A stretch of 64,000 nt of DNA from Streptomyces uncialis (GCF_036250755.1 NZ_CP109583.1:4712001-4776000), one strand, 5' to 3'; positions 17,542-27,636 are shown, counted from the first letter of the stretch. A program made the numbers and translations. The notes: generated from the letters alone by a model not told the origin.

Positions 17542-17825
17542 GACAGACCCCTCCCCCAGGACGGAACGGACGATTCCTGTACGCCTGTTCCCACTGCCAA
17601 GAACACTAAGGGTCACCACTGACAGCCGCCCAGCCCCCTCCCGCCACCTGTGGATAACTCCGCACAACGGTTCCCACCGTTCCTCAGCGGCCCGGCCCGA
17701 CCGGCGACCTGTGGACAACCTGCCCGCGCGTCCGGCATGGCCGCGCCCCCGCCCCCCGTAACCGCCCCGCCCCCCGTGACCAGCGCCCCCGTACCCCGTA
17801 ACCGCCCCGCGCCCTACGTACCGCC

Positions 17826-18917
17826 CTACTCCCCGGCCGACGACTCCGCAGGCGCCACATCCGGTACCGCCACCGGGACCGACCCCCCGGCGAGGGACCG
17901 CGCGCCCGCGACGCCCACCAGGGACGCCGCCACCGCCTGCCGCACCGGGATCAGCGGGGGCGCGCCGTCCTCCACGGTCGCCCGGAACGCCGTGAGCAGC
18001 AGCGCCGTGCCCTCCGCCGCGCGTTCCACGGTCCGTCCGCCGAGGGTCAGCGGCGGCGGTACGCGTTCCTCGTCACGTACCGTCGCGGCGGCGCCGGGAG
18101 GCGCGGTCCAGCTCTCGCCCCGTACCCGTACCGACCACGCGCGTGCGCCCGGCGCGCGCACCGACTCCGCGAGCCCGCGGGTGCCCCGGACGCCCACCCA
18201 GCTCCAGTGGCTGTCCGGTTCGCCCTGGAGGAAGCCGTGCCGGGTGACGGCGAGGGCGCCGCTGGACAGCCGTACGGTCATGACGACCGCCGCGCGGGGG
18301 TCGGCCTCGTCCACGGTGAACGCGGAGACCTCGACGGGCCACGCGCCGGTGAGCGCGAGGACGGGGGAGAGGGTGTGCGTGCAGTACGCGGTCGGTGCGA
18401 GACGGCCCCGCCAGTGGTCCGGGTCGCCGATCAGCGCGTCGACCGCTTCCGGCGCCATGCCGTGCAGGTAGTCCGCCTCGATCAGCGAGATCCGGCCCAC
18501 CTCACCGGCGTCGACGGCCGCGCGGATCAGCCGGACATGCGGGTGCAGGACGTAGTTCTCGGCGAACGAGTAGGTGGCCGTGGAGCGTTCCGCCGCCGCG
18601 ATCAGCCGCCGCCCCTCCGCCTCGTCCGCGCACGCCGCAGACTCCGACAGGACGTGGACGCCGTGCTCCAGGAAGGTGACGGCGAGCGGCGCGTGCGCGT
18701 AGAAGTCGTTGGCCAGGACCACCGCGTCCAGGCCGAGGTCCAGCAGGTCCTCCCAGCGGGCGGTGCTCAGCGCGTCCGGCAGCGTTTCCCGGGCGGCGGC
18801 CCGCCGTGCCTCGTCCCGGTCGCAGACGGCGACCACGTCCATGCCCACCCGGCGGCACCAGTCCGCCAGGTGGAGCCCCATCATCCCGAGTCCGACGATC
18901 CCTGTGCGCATACCCAT
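17826..18917 (-). CDS. Gfo/Idh/MocA-family oxidoreductase
   Basis: A 363-residue protein with an N-terminal Rossmann fold (GIVGLGMMGLHLADW) and a C-terminal substrate domain, as in NAD(P)-dependent sugar or inositol dehydrogenases. The family's usual EKP motif, whose Lys is catalytic, reads ESA here (HVLSESAACADEAE), so canonical dehydrogenase chemistry is doubtful. Starts at 18917 or ATG 18911. Monocistronic in appearance. Confidence 0.83.
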   Translation of the reverse strand: MGMRTGIVGLGMMGLHLADWCRRVGMDVVAVCDRDEARRAAARETLPDALSTARWEDLLDLGLDAVVLANDFYAHAPLAVTFLEHGVHVLSESAACADEAEGRRLIAAAERSTATYSFAENYVLHPHVRLIRAAVDAGEVGRISLIEADYLHGMAPEAVDALIGDPDHWRGRLAPTAYCTHTLSPVLALTGAWPVEVSAFTVDEADPRAAVVMTVRLSSGALAVTRHGFLQGEPDSHWSWVGVRGTRGLAESVRAPGARAWSVRVRGESWTAPPGAAATVRDEERVPPPLTLGGRTVERAAEGTALLLTAFRATVEDGAPPLIPVRQAVAASLVGVAGARSLAGGSVPVAVPDVAPAESSAGE

Positions 18918-18977
18918 ACGGGCAGCGTCACACGGGTGCGGGGGGCGACCGCAACTCCTTTACGCCGTAAGGCTGTT

Positions 18978-19041
18978 CGCCTACGACTGCTCTCGTACGA
19001 CTGCTCTCGTACGGCCGTTCCCGGGTGGCCGTTCCCGGGTG
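18978..19041. repeat. Short tandem duplications upstream of the oxidoreductase gene
   Basis: A 14-bp unit (TACGACTGCTCTCG) occurs twice in a row, followed by two copies of GGCCGTTCCCGGGT. These look like recent slippage products in the 146-bp gap between two minus-strand genes. Confidence 0.65.
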
Positions 19042-19063
19042 GCCGGCACGCGGCCGGTCGGCC

Positions 19064-20089
19064 CTACTCCGCCCGCGCCGCCCCCGGGGTCTCGTGCAGG
19101 GTGAGGTCGACGACGACCGTGCGGTGGTCGGTGTCGCCCAGGTCCAGGAAGCGGGCGCCGCTCGCGGCGAACTCCTCCGACACCAGGACGTGGTCGATCT
19201 GCGCGCCGATGAGCCGGGCGGTCGACGCGGGCCAGGTCGCGGTGCGGGAGGCGTCCGCGATCCGGGCGCCGTCGCGCAGCCCGGTGTCGAGGAGGCGGCG
19301 GAACGCGGCGTGGTCCTGGGTGGCGTTGAAGTCGCCCGCGACGATCGTGGGACCGTCCCCGGCGGCGGCGAAGTCGTGCAGCGCGTCGAGTTCGCGCCGC
19401 CAGGTGCCGAGTTCACCAGGCAGCGGGGGCATGGGGTGGGCGAGCTGGAGCCGGACCGGACGGCCCTTGACCTCGGCCACCGCGCCGGGCATGCCGAGCG
19501 TGCTGCCGGGGATGCCGCCGGTGCGGCGCAGCGGGGTGCGGCTGAGGATCGCGGAACCCGCGGCGCCGTACTCCTCGACGGCCGAGCTGTGCGGGTAGTC
19601 GCCGCCGAGCTTTCCGCGCAGCGCCGCGAGGCAGCCCGGGTCGCACTCCTGGACGAAGAGGAGGTCGGGGCGTTCCCGGCCGGCCGCCTTGATCAGGGCG
19701 TCCGTCGCGCCGCCGTACTCGACGTTGGACGTCATGACCCTGAGCCGGGCGAGCGCTTGGCCCGCCGGGTCGGAGACCTTGCCGTACGGCTCGGTGTACC
19801 AGGCGACCGCGCCGAGTGCGAGGACGCCCCACACCAGTCCGGTGCGCCAGCGCGCGAGCACCGCGAGCAGTAGGGCGAGCGCGGTCGGCGCGAGCAGCCA
19901 GGGCAGGAACGCGAGGAGCTGCGGTACGGGGGTGACCCCGTCCACGTCCGCGATCCGGCAGCCCATCACGACGCTGACACCGAGGAGCAGCAGCCCCGCG
20001 AACCAGGCCCCGGCGCCTGCCCGACGGCGCCCTTCGTACGGCGGGAGCCCGGGGAAGGTGCTCCCGTCGCTCCGTGTGGCCGTGGCCAT
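19064..20089 (-). CDS. Membrane-anchored endonuclease/exonuclease/phosphatase-family protein
   Basis: A 341-residue protein. Three N-terminal transmembrane helices (about residues 28-105) precede an EEP domain on the outer face: RVMTSNVEYGG, then DLLFVQECDP, then IVAGDFNATQDH and the terminal DTDHRTVVVDL with the catalytic Asp-His. The family includes nucleases and sphingomyelinase-like phosphodiesterases; this subfamily is common in actinomycetes with unknown substrate. ATG 20089 is preceded by GAAGG. Confidence 0.87.
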   Translation of the reverse strand: MATATRSDGSTFPGLPPYEGRRRAGAGAWFAGLLLLGVSVVMGCRIADVDGVTPVPQLLAFLPWLLAPTALALLLAVLARWRTGLVWGVLALGAVAWYTEPYGKVSDPAGQALARLRVMTSNVEYGGATDALIKAAGRERPDLLFVQECDPGCLAALRGKLGGDYPHSSAVEEYGAAGSAILSRTPLRRTGGIPGSTLGMPGAVAEVKGRPVRLQLAHPMPPLPGELGTWRRELDALHDFAAAGDGPTIVAGDFNATQDHAAFRRLLDTGLRDGARIADASRTATWPASTARLIGAQIDHVLVSEEFAASGARFLDLGDTDHRTVVVDLTLHETPGAARAE

Positions 20090-20162
20090 GTCCACCTTCG
20101 CCTTTCCCGCGTGTGCGGCGCGCCGCGGGTCCTGTGCGCCCCGTGCGCGCCTCCCGGGCAGG

Positions 20163-21290
20163 TTACGTACCGCCTGAATCCTCCCTCAAGGACGGCGGGA
20201 CGTCGGTGACGGTTGCCCCCGCGGGCTCCCGGTGCGCGCGGCCGTCGGAGTCGACGGCGGGTTCCGGCAGGTCAGCGGGCCACGGCAAGGGCATCGGGGT
20301 GCCGATGGCGATGGCGTCGGGGTGGGGGACGGCGTGGGTTTCGGGATGGCTGACGGGGTGGTGCGCGGGGTCCGGTGCGGTGCCCTGGGTGGGGGCCTGG
20401 GTGGGGGCCTGGGCGGGGGCCTGTCCCCCGGTGGCGGTCCGGGCGCCGCGTACGCCCTCGAAGCGGCCCGCGGCCCATGCGGTGAGCGCCACGACGACAC
20501 CGGCCGTGAGGATCACCCACGCGGCGGTGCGCAGTGAGCCGGTGAGCGCGTCGAACACGGCGCCCGCCGCCGCGCGGGACACATGCGGCGGCAGGTCCGC
20601 GAGGGTCACCTCCCGGCAGACGGCGATCCCGGCGGCGAGCACCGCCGCGCTCGCCGCCGCGCCGAGGGCGGTCGCGGTGACGGCGCGGCGGCGGACCGTC
20701 GCGAGCAGGATGCCGCCGAGGGCGAGCAGCACGGACACGGCGGGCAGCCAGACCCCCGCGAATTCGAGCATGTGGAACCCCTTCCGCAGGCGCTCCGGTT
20801 CCTCGCCCCGGAGCACGGTGACGACCGTGGGCTCGACCGGGATGCGCCCGGCGAACGGGACCCCGTCGTGGACGAGTCGCTCCTTGACCCGTTCGGTCAC
20901 GGGAGCGAGGTCGATGGTGACGCTCTCGCCGTGCTGTTCGCGGACCGCGCGCATCACGACGTCGTGCGCCGCGCGGTTCGCGGCGTCCCAGCCGGCGCGG
21001 TACGCGTCGGTGCCGGTGAACGAGCCGACGGCGTCCCGGACGAACAGCCGGACCGTCCGCTCCTGGAGGGGGCCCCGGTCGACCTCGCGCATGATGCCCG
21101 CGGTGACGGCGTCCGCGAAGGCGTCCCGGACGCCCGGTTCGGTGGCCAGGGGGGCCATCGCCGCGGTGTACGCGTCGGGGTCGCCTATTTCGAGGCGTGC
21201 CCAGGTCGCCAGCGCGCCGAGGGGCAGCAGGGCGCAGGCCGTGGCGGTCAGCGTGGCGGCGAGGGCGCCGCGGGCTGTTGTTCGGGGCAC
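20163..21290 (-). CDS. Integral membrane protein with large extracytoplasmic domain
   Basis: About 375 residues from GTG 21290. An N-terminal transmembrane helix (LAATLTATACALLPLGALA) is followed by a soluble helical domain of about 150 residues, then three more hydrophobic helices (about 185-280) and a low-complexity Pro/Ala/Thr/Gln tail with AQAPTQ repeats. The ribosome site is weak, so the start is uncertain. I recognise no catalytic motif. It lies downstream of the repeat array at 21.4-22.0 kb and in the same direction as the nuclease-like gene. Confidence 0.7.
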   Translation of the reverse strand: MPRTTARGALAATLTATACALLPLGALATWARLEIGDPDAYTAAMAPLATEPGVRDAFADAVTAGIMREVDRGPLQERTVRLFVRDAVGSFTGTDAYRAGWDAANRAAHDVVMRAVREQHGESVTIDLAPVTERVKERLVHDGVPFAGRIPVEPTVVTVLRGEEPERLRKGFHMLEFAGVWLPAVSVLLALGGILLATVRRRAVTATALGAAASAAVLAAGIAVCREVTLADLPPHVSRAAAGAVFDALTGSLRTAAWVILTAGVVVALTAWAAGRFEGVRGARTATGGQAPAQAPTQAPTQGTAPDPAHHPVSHPETHAVPHPDAIAIGTPMPLPWPADLPEPAVDSDGRAHREPAGATVTDVPPSLREDSGGT

Positions 21291-21426
21291 GGTTCCACGG
21301 AAGTCCTCCGGACGGGTGGGCGCGAGTGGGGTGCGTCGTTCGGGGGGTTCCGGGCCCCGATGGACGCATCTGGCACGCGGGGGCGTGCGGCTCGTGCTAA
21401 TCGCTTCCGCGGGGGTGTCGGTTTTC

Positions 21427-21461
21427 GTCGTCCGTCGTCCGTCGTCCGTCGTCCGTTGTCC
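21427..21461. repeat. Heptanucleotide tandem repeat
   Basis: Four perfect GTCGTCC units followed by GTTGTCC. It borders the composite repeat array and may be prone to slippage. Confidence 0.85.
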
Positions 21462-21519
21462 CTGTCCCTTGTCCGTGCGGGTGCGTGGTGCCTTGCGGCA
21501 CGGCACTGGGGTTTGTCCG

Positions 21520-22037
21520 GGTGCACGTATTCACGGCTGTGCGGGTCGCTCGTGGGTGCGCAGTTCCTCGCGCCCCTGGATGCTGCCCCAGCCGGTTGTC
21601 CGTCGGGTGCGGGGCGGCCCTCGTCTTTGCGCAGTTCCCCGCGCCCCTTCGGGGTCGCCTCGGGTGCACGTATTCACGGCCGTGCGGGTCGGCCGCGCCC
21701 CTGGATGCTGCCTCAGCCGGTCGTCCGTCGGGTGCGGGGCGGCCCTCGTCTCTTGCGCAGTTCCCCGCGCCCCTTCGGGGTCGCCTCAGGTGCACGTCCC
21801 CACGACCGTGCGGGTCGGCCGCGTACCTGGATGCTGCCCCAGCCGGTCGTCCGTCGGGTGCGGGGCGGCCCTCGTCCTTTGCGCAGTTCCCCGCGCCCCT
21901 TCGGGGTCGCCTCAGGTGCACGTCCCCACGGCTGTGCGGGTACTCCGGGGGTGCGCAGTTCCCCGCGCCCCTTCGGGGCCCGCCTCGGGTGCACGTATTC
22001 ACGGCCGTGCGGGTCGTTTCCCCGCGTCCCTTCGGGG
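21520..22037. repeat. Composite intergenic repeat array 1
   Basis: The gap between two minus-strand genes (21291-22037) holds no credible gene. It carries the 20-bp core GCGCAGTTCCCCGCGCCCCT at 21558 (one mismatch), 21629, 21755, 21881 and 21953, plus a degenerate copy near 22018. Spacing is 71, 126, 126 and 72 bp. The 126-bp unit is a tandem repeat whose length is a multiple of three, which is why long spurious frames cross it. Between cores are words such as GGATGCTGCC, TCGGGTGCGGGGCGG and GGGTGCACGT. Most cores run into CCCCTTCGGGG hairpins. Confidence 0.9.
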
Positions 22038-23405
22038 TCACGGGGCCTTTGTCCGGCGTACCCGGCGGCGGCGGGGTGGCCGCTGTGCGGTCTCCCACGG
22101 GGGGCCGCCCGGTTCCTCCTCGTCCCAGAACCCCGTCCCCGCCTCCGTCCCCGTACCCCGCACCGCGAAGATCGTCGTGTCGTCGCCGAGGTGTCCGTTG
22201 CAGTGGGCGAGGGTCGCGTCCCGGACGAGGGTCACCAGCCGTTCCGGCCGGGCGTTCTCCGGATCGGCCGCCACCATCCCGGTGACCGCCTGGAACAGCG
22301 GGAAGAAGACGCCGTGCGCGTCGCGGGCCTCGGTCACCCCGTCGGTGACCAGGAGCACCGTCTCGTCGGGGCGGACGGCCACCCGCTGGACGAGTGCCGG
22401 GCTGTCGGAGAGGTCCCCGAGGCCGAGCGGCAGCCCGTCGCCGGGGACGAGTTCGCGGACCCCGGCGGGGCTGACGAACAGCGGCGGCTGATGGCCGAAG
22501 TTGACGATCTCCAGCCGGGACCCGGGCCGCTCGGACGGCGGGAACCCGAGCAGGACCGCGGTGGCGAACCGGTCGCCGTCGTCGCGGCCGACCCGCAGAC
22601 AGTAGTAGCGGTGGCGACGCATCCGGGTCTCCAGCCGCTCCGCGACGGTCGACAGCCGTGGCTCGTGGTACCCGGACTCCCGGAACGAGCCGAGCAGCAC
22701 CGCCGCCCCGTCGACCGCGCCGAGGCCCTTGCCCTGGACGTCCCCGAGCAGGACCCGGGTGCCGTGCCGGCTGGGCTGGATGTCGTAGAAGTCGCCGCCG
22801 ACCTTGGCGACGCTGTCCGCCGCGAGGTAGACGGCCGCGTGGTCGAGTCCGCCCCAGCGGGGCGGCAGCGGGCGCAGCACGGTGAGCCGGGTGGTGTCGG
22901 CCACGTCCCGCATGTGCAGGGCCCGCCGTTCGTTGCGCAGCCGTACCCAGCTGGCACCCGTGGCGAGCGCACCGCCGATGCCGACGAGGATGAAGTCGGG
23001 CAGCCCGGTCTGGAACTCGTGCGGCCAGGCGTTGTCCACCAGGGTGTACGCCGCCAGCGAGATCACCGCGAAGGCCGCCGTCCCCCACACCCCGCACAGC
23101 GCCGCCGCGATCCCCGGGACCATCACGATCCAGGAGGCCACCCGGAACTCGCCCCCGGTGTTCCAGTCGAACAGCACGAGGGCGACCAGCAGGACCAGCG
23201 GCGGCAGCCACGCCACGCTGTACCCCCGTATCCGCAGGGAGGACGTGGCGGCGGGCTCCTGACCGCCCGGCACGGGGAAGGAGCCGAGGGGCACCCCGGC
23301 GCGGGTACGCGGGCCCCCGTCGCGCCGGCGCACCCGGCCGCCGCCGGGTCGCGGCGGGCGGGCGCGGGAGTCCGGCGGGGCGGGGTGGGAGCTGCGGATA
23401 CGCAT
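22038..23405 (-). CDS. Membrane PP2C/SpoIIE-type serine phosphatase
   Basis: About 455 residues: a Pro/Arg-rich N-terminus, a hydrophobic region with about four membrane helices (about 60-165), then a SpoIIE/RsbU-like PP2C domain with metal-binding motifs KVGGDFYDI and LLGDVQGKGLGA and late motifs LLVTDGVTEARD and GDDTTIFAVR. Such phosphatases dephosphorylate anti-anti-sigma factors in partner-switching networks. ATG 23405 is chosen as first start after the upstream gap; the ribosome site is weak. The upstream membrane protein gene is 32 bp away, suggesting an operon. Confidence 0.88.
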   Translation of the reverse strand: MRIRSSHPAPPDSRARPPRPGGGRVRRRDGGPRTRAGVPLGSFPVPGGQEPAATSSLRIRGYSVAWLPPLVLLVALVLFDWNTGGEFRVASWIVMVPGIAAALCGVWGTAAFAVISLAAYTLVDNAWPHEFQTGLPDFILVGIGGALATGASWVRLRNERRALHMRDVADTTRLTVLRPLPPRWGGLDHAAVYLAADSVAKVGGDFYDIQPSRHGTRVLLGDVQGKGLGAVDGAAVLLGSFRESGYHEPRLSTVAERLETRMRRHRYYCLRVGRDDGDRFATAVLLGFPPSERPGSRLEIVNFGHQPPLFVSPAGVRELVPGDGLPLGLGDLSDSPALVQRVAVRPDETVLLVTDGVTEARDAHGVFFPLFQAVTGMVAADPENARPERLVTLVRDATLAHCNGHLGDDTTIFAVRGTGTEAGTGFWDEEEPGGPPWETAQRPPRRRRVRRTKAP

Positions 23406-23437
23406 AGGGCGCCGGGTGTCCGTAGCGGGACGGGGGC

Positions 23438-23863
23438 TCAGTCCTCGTTGATGTAGTAGTGGTAGTAGGTCGCCGCGAACACACCGGCGGCCACCGCGAG
23501 GGAGATCCCCGTGGAACGCAGCACGGAGTGCCCGGTCTGGCTGTAGCAGAAGCCGAAGGCGAGCCCGGCGAACACGGCCCAGGACATCGCGCGCGGTCCG
23601 GAGCGCAGGGCCGGTCCCACCCGGTGCAGTGCGAAGGCGACCGCGGCGACGGCGATACCGGCGGCGAAGCCGAGGAAGATGTTCCAGCCGGTGACCTGGT
23701 AGCCGCTCGCGTCCCGGCTGATCCCGGAGATCCAGAAGCCGTACACGACGCCCAGCAGGACGGGCAGCCAGGTGCCCGGCGCCATGGGGTCGACGGCGGA
23801 CGACGCGGCGGGGGTACGGGGACGCGGGGCCGGGGTCCCCGTTGCGGGGGCCGTGTGCGTCAT
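23438..23863 (-). CDS. Small four-helix membrane protein
   Basis: A 141-residue protein with a Pro/Thr-rich cytoplasmic start and four hydrophobic helices ([64 protein letters not shown]). GGAAG precedes ATG 23863. It is immediately upstream of the phosphatase gene, in an apparent operon. No function recognised. Confidence 0.75.
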   Translation of the reverse strand: MTHTAPATGTPAPRPRTPAASSAVDPMAPGTWLPVLLGVVYGFWISGISRDASGYQVTGWNIFLGFAAGIAVAAVAFALHRVGPALRSGPRAMSWAVFAGLAFGFCYSQTGHSVLRSTGISLAVAAGVFAATYYHYYINED

Positions 23864-24156
23864 GGGACCACTTCCTCTCCATGGGCGCTGCCGGGCGGGC
23901 CGGGTGTGCCGGGTGTGCCGTGCGGTCCGGCCGTCGCCCGTACCTCTCCAGAGCACACCCGGGGGGCCGTGCGGGCAACTTGTGCCGGGTCCCGGACCGC
24001 CGCCAAGAAATTCGCACACACATTCGGCAAGGACCGATGAGTTCCGGCCCCGCCACCGGTCCCCACTCCACGGACCGCACTCCCACGCGTTCGCCCGGCA
24101 CCGTCCGGCGCGGATCGTGGACCATGGATGAAACGGACGAAAGGCGCGAGGCGGAC

Positions 24157-25236
24157 ATGAGCAGCGCACAGAGCGGACGGGCGGCCACCACGGCCGGGCC
24201 CGCCATCGAGACCGAGGGCCTGGTGAAGACGTTCGGCGGCACCCGGGCGGTGGACGGCGTCGACCTCGTCGTCCCCGTCGGCACCGTCTACGGCCTCCTC
24301 GGGCCCAACGGCGCGGGCAAGACCACCACCGTCAGGATGCTGGCGACCCTGCTGCGGCCCGACGGCGGCCGGGCCCGCGTCTTCGGCCACGACGTCGTCC
24401 GCGAGGCCGACGCCGTACGCACCCGGGTCAGCCTCACCGGCCAGTACGCCTCCGTCGACGAGGACCTCACCGGCACCGAGAACCTGGTGCTGCTCGCCCG
24501 GCTGACCGGCCACGGCCGCAAGGCCTCGTACGGGCGGGCGGAGCAGCTGCTCACCGCGTTCGGACTTGAGGAGGCCGCCGAACGCCAGGTCAAGAACTAC
24601 TCCGGTGGCATGCGGCGCCGTATCGACATCGCCGCCTCCATCCTCAACACCCCTGACCTGCTCTTCCTCGACGAGCCCACCACCGGGCTCGACCCGCGCA
24701 GCCGCAACCAGGTCTGGGACATCATCCGCGCGGTCGTCGCCCAGGGCACCACCGTGCTGCTCACCACCCAGTACCTCGACGAGGCCGACCAGCTCGCGTC
24801 CCGGATCGCCGTCATCGACCACGGCCGGGTGATCGCGGAGGGCACCAAGGGCGATCTCAAGGCGTCCGTGGGCGCGGGTTCCGTGCATGTCCGGCTGCGG
24901 GACGCGGGCCGTCGCGAGGAGGCCCGGGAACTGCTCGCCCGCGTCCTCGACGCGCGGGTCGTCCTCGAACCCGACCCCGTCGCGCTCAGCGCCCGGATCG
25001 GGCAGGACACCGCGCCCGACGGGCACAACGCCGCCGACCAGGCGTCCCGCGCGCTCGCCGAACTGACCCGCGCCGGGATCACCGTCGACAACTTCGCGCT
25101 CGGCCAGCCCAGCCTGGACGAGGTCTTCCTGGCCCTCACCGACCGCCCCGTCACCCCCGCGCACGACCGGCCCCCGCATGACCGGCCCGCGAACGACCGG
25201 CCCACGAACGAGCCCACGGAAGAGGCAGCGGCATGA
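24157..25236 (+). CDS. DrrA-type ABC transporter ATP-binding protein
   Basis: A 359-residue ATPase of the daunorubicin-resistance DrrA family. Walker A is [10 protein letters not shown], the signature is [11 protein letters not shown], Walker B is [12 protein letters not shown], and the switch His lies in [13 protein letters not shown]. The C-terminal extension ([21 protein letters not shown] region) is typical of DrrA. ATG 24157 follows GAGGCGG; ATG 24124 is also in frame. Its stop overlaps the permease start by 4 bp, so the two are translationally coupled and probably form a drug or lipid exporter. Confidence 0.92.
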   Translation: MSSAQSGRAATTAGPAIETEGLVKTFGGTRAVDGVDLVVPVGTVYGLLGPNGAGKTTTVRMLATLLRPDGGRARVFGHDVVREADAVRTRVSLTGQYASVDEDLTGTENLVLLARLTGHGRKASYGRAEQLLTAFGLEEAAERQVKNYSGGMRRRIDIAASILNTPDLLFLDEPTTGLDPRSRNQVWDIIRAVVAQGTTVLLTTQYLDEADQLASRIAVIDHGRVIAEGTKGDLKASVGAGSVHVRLRDAGRREEARELLARVLDARVVLEPDPVALSARIGQDTAPDGHNAADQASRALAELTRAGITVDNFALGQPSLDEVFLALTDRPVTPAHDRPPHDRPANDRPTNEPTEEAAA

Positions 25237-26081
25237 GTACCGTGACCACCACGGACGCCCAGGAACTCGCCCCCGTCCGGACCGACTCCCTCGCGGATCT
25301 GCTCATCGCGAAGGACCGGCCGCCCCGGCCGGGACCGCTCTCCGCGTCCCTCACCTTCGGCTGGCGGGCCATGCTGAAGATCAAGCATGTGCCGGAACAG
25401 CTCTTCGACGTGACCGCGTTCCCGGTCATGCTGATCCTGATGTACACGTACCTCTTCGGCGGGGCCCTCGCCGGGTCGCCCCAGGAGTACATCCAGTACC
25501 TGCTGCCCGGCATGCTGGTGATGTCCATCGTCATGATCACCATGTACACGGGTGTCGCGATCAACACGGACATCGACAAAGGCGTCTTCGACCGCTTCCG
25601 GACCCTGCCCGTGTGGCGGCCCGCCGCGATGGTCGGGTACCTCCTCGGCGACATGGTCCGCTATGTGATCGCCTCCATCGTGATGATCAGCGTCGGCCTG
25701 ATCATGGGCTTCCGCCCGGACGGCGGGCTCCTCGGCGTGCTCGCGGGAGTCGCGCTGCTGGTCGTCTTCTCGTTCGCGGTGTCGTGGGTGTGGACGATGT
25801 TCGGGCTGCTGCTGCGCACCGAGAAGTCCGTCATGGGCGTCAGCATGATGGTGATCTTCCCGCTGACGTTCCTCAGTGACATCTTCGTCAAGCCGGAGAC
25901 CATGCCCGGCTGGCTCCAGGCGTTCGTCAACCACAACCCGATCACCCATGTCGCGACGGCCGTGCGGGAACTGATGGCCGGACACTGGCCCGCCGCCGAA
26001 CTGGGCTGGGCGGTGGGCTGGTCCGCAGCTCTCGTCGTCGTCTTCGGGACGCTGACGATGCGGATGTACAACCGGAAGTAG
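25233..26081 (+). CDS. DrrB-type ABC-2 transporter permease
   Basis: A 282-residue ABC-2 permease with six predicted transmembrane helices, the partner of the preceding ATPase (ATGA overlap). Hydrophobic segments include [42 protein letters not shown] and [19 protein letters not shown], with the conserved [15 protein letters not shown] region near 215. DrrAB-like pairs export antibiotics or hydrophobic metabolites; the substrate here is not apparent. Confidence 0.92.
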   Translation: MSTVTTTDAQELAPVRTDSLADLLIAKDRPPRPGPLSASLTFGWRAMLKIKHVPEQLFDVTAFPVMLILMYTYLFGGALAGSPQEYIQYLLPGMLVMSIVMITMYTGVAINTDIDKGVFDRFRTLPVWRPAAMVGYLLGDMVRYVIASIVMISVGLIMGFRPDGGLLGVLAGVALLVVFSFAVSWVWTMFGLLLRTEKSVMGVSMMVIFPLTFLSDIFVKPETMPGWLQAFVNHNPITHVATAVRELMAGHWPAAELGWAVGWSAALVVVFGTLTMRMYNRK

Positions 26082-26190
26082 CGCCCGGGGCGCGCCGGGG
26101 CCTCGTCGGTTCTCGCGGGTCCGCGCCGGTCCTCGCGGGCCAGGCCGCGCCGATCCTCGCGGGCCAGGTCACCCGGGCCGGGTACTCCGG

Positions 26191-27636
26191 TCAGTCGGCG
26201 GGACGGGGGGCCGGGCGGTCGGGGGCCAGGCGGGCCGCCCGGCGGGACAGATAACGGGCCTCCGGTTCGCTGAGGGTGCGCCGGGCGGCCTCCTGGTACG
26301 CCGCCCGCGCGGCCACCGGGTCCCCGGCGCGTTCCAGCAGATGGGCCCGTACGGCGTACAGCCGGTGGTTGCCCGCGAAGGGGCCCGGCGAAGGCGTCGC
26401 CTCCTCCAGCCGGTCCAGTTCGGTGAGGCCCGCCCGCGCGCCCCGCACCATCGACAGCGCCACCGCCCGCCCGAGCGCCGCCATCGGGTCCGGGCCGAGG
26501 GCCACCAGCACGTCGTACAGGGCCAGGATCTGCGGCCAGTCCGTGTCCCGCGCCGACGCCGCCTCACCGTGCAGCGCGGCCACGGCCGCCTGCACCTGGT
26601 AGACGCCGACGGGCGGGCGGCGCAGCGACTCCTCGACCAGGGCGGTGCCCTCGGCGAGGGCGGCACGGTCCCACAGGGCGCGGTCCTGCTCGTCCAGCGG
26701 CACGAGTTCGCCGTGCGGACCGGTACGGGCCGCGGCGCGGGCGTCGGTCAGCAGCATCAGCGCGAGCAGTCCCGTGACCCGGCCGTCGTCCGGCAGCAGC
26801 GCCCGCAGGACGCGGGTGAGCCGGATCGCCTCCCGCGCCAGGTCCCCGCGGCGCAGCCGCTGTCCGGACGTGGCCGTGTGCCCTTCGGTGAAGATCAGGT
26901 ACAGCACCTTCAGGACGGCCCCGAGCCGTTCGGCCAGCTCGGCGGGGTCCGGCCGCCGGAACGGGGTCCCCCGCAGCTTCTCCTTGGCGCGGCTCACCCG
27001 GCGGGCGATCGTCGCCTCCGGTACGAGATGGGCGCGGGCGATCTCGGCGGTCGTCAGTCCGCCGACCGCCCGCAGGGTCAGCGCGACCCGTGCCGCCGGG
27101 CTCAGTTCGGGACGGCAGCACAGGAACAGCAGGGTCAGGGTGTCGTCGCCGCTCGGCGCGCGGGACTCGCCGGGCGACGGCGCGGTGCGCTCGTGCGCGG
27201 GCACGAGCCGCGCCGCAGTCTCCTCCCGGCGGCGCCGGGACTCCTCCGCCCGCAGCAGATCCGTGAGCCGCCGGGACGCCACCTTGATCAGCCACCCCCG
27301 GGGGTTCGCGGGCACCCCGTCGGCCGGCCACTGACCGGCCGCCGCGAGCAGCGCCTCCTGGACGGCGTCCTCGGCCAGGCCGAAGTGCCCGTACCGGCGC
27401 ACCAGCGCGCCCAGCACCTGCGGCGCGTGCAGCCGCAGCAGATCCTCGACGCCGCCCGCGCGGTCACCGCCGCCGGCCCCGCTGCCGCTGACGTGTCCGC
27501 CGTCTGCGTCGCCGGGGCCGTCGCCGTCACCACGGACGCGGGCGTCGCCGTCACCACGGACGCGGGCGTCCCCGTCACCACGGGCGCGGGCGTCCCCGTC
27601 CCCGTCAGCGTCCCCGCGTCCGTCGCCGTCCCTCAC
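26191..27636 (-). CDS. ECF42-type RNA polymerase sigma factor with long C-terminal extension
   Basis: A 481-residue protein with sigma region 2 (DLLRLHAPQVLGALVRRYG then DAVQEALLAA), region 4 (LTLRAVGGLTTAEIARAHL then ATIARRVSRAKEKLR) and a roughly 220-residue TPR-like C-terminal extension. That extension and the adjacent DGPF/YCII gene define the ECF42 group, in which the extension controls activity in place of an anti-sigma factor. The start is GTG 27636 (GGGAG upstream), 31 bp after the YCII gene. The first 55 residues are Gly/Asp/Arg repeats encoded by tandem 24-bp units and are unlikely to be part of the sigma fold. Confidence 0.9.
   Translation of the reverse strand: MRDGDGRGDADGDGDARARGDGDARVRGDGDARVRGDGDGPGDADGGHVSGSGAGGGDRAGGVEDLLRLHAPQVLGALVRRYGHFGLAEDAVQEALLAAAGQWPADGVPANPRGWLIKVASRRLTDLLRAEESRRRREETAARLVPAHERTAPSPGESRAPSGDDTLTLLFLCCRPELSPAARVALTLRAVGGLTTAEIARAHLVPEATIARRVSRAKEKLRGTPFRRPDPAELAERLGAVLKVLYLIFTEGHTATSGQRLRRGDLAREAIRLTRVLRALLPDDGRVTGLLALMLLTDARAAARTGPHGELVPLDEQDRALWDRAALAEGTALVEESLRRPPVGVYQVQAAVAALHGEAASARDTDWPQILALYDVLVALGPDPMAALGRAVALSMVRGARAGLTELDRLEEATPSPGPFAGNHRLYAVRAHLLERAGDPVAARAAYQEAARRTLSEPEARYLSRRAARLAPDRPAPRPAD
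27520..27591. repeat. Three 24-bp tandem repeats in the sigma-factor N-terminus
   Basis: Near-identical 24-bp units starting at 27520, 27544 and 27568, with a partial fourth. On the minus strand they encode 8-residue Gly-Asp-Gly-Asp-Ala-Arg-Val-Arg repeats. Copy number could vary without changing frame. Confidence 0.85.

Noticed and set aside
21558..21972. CRISPR-like look of regularly spaced 20-bp repeats
   Set aside because: Inter-core segments are themselves related and reused in other arrays, spacing is of two classes, and no cas genes are present.
20583..23456. Very long plus-strand frames over array 1
   Set aside because: Kept open by repeat periods divisible by three and by GC bias; antisense to real genes at both ends.
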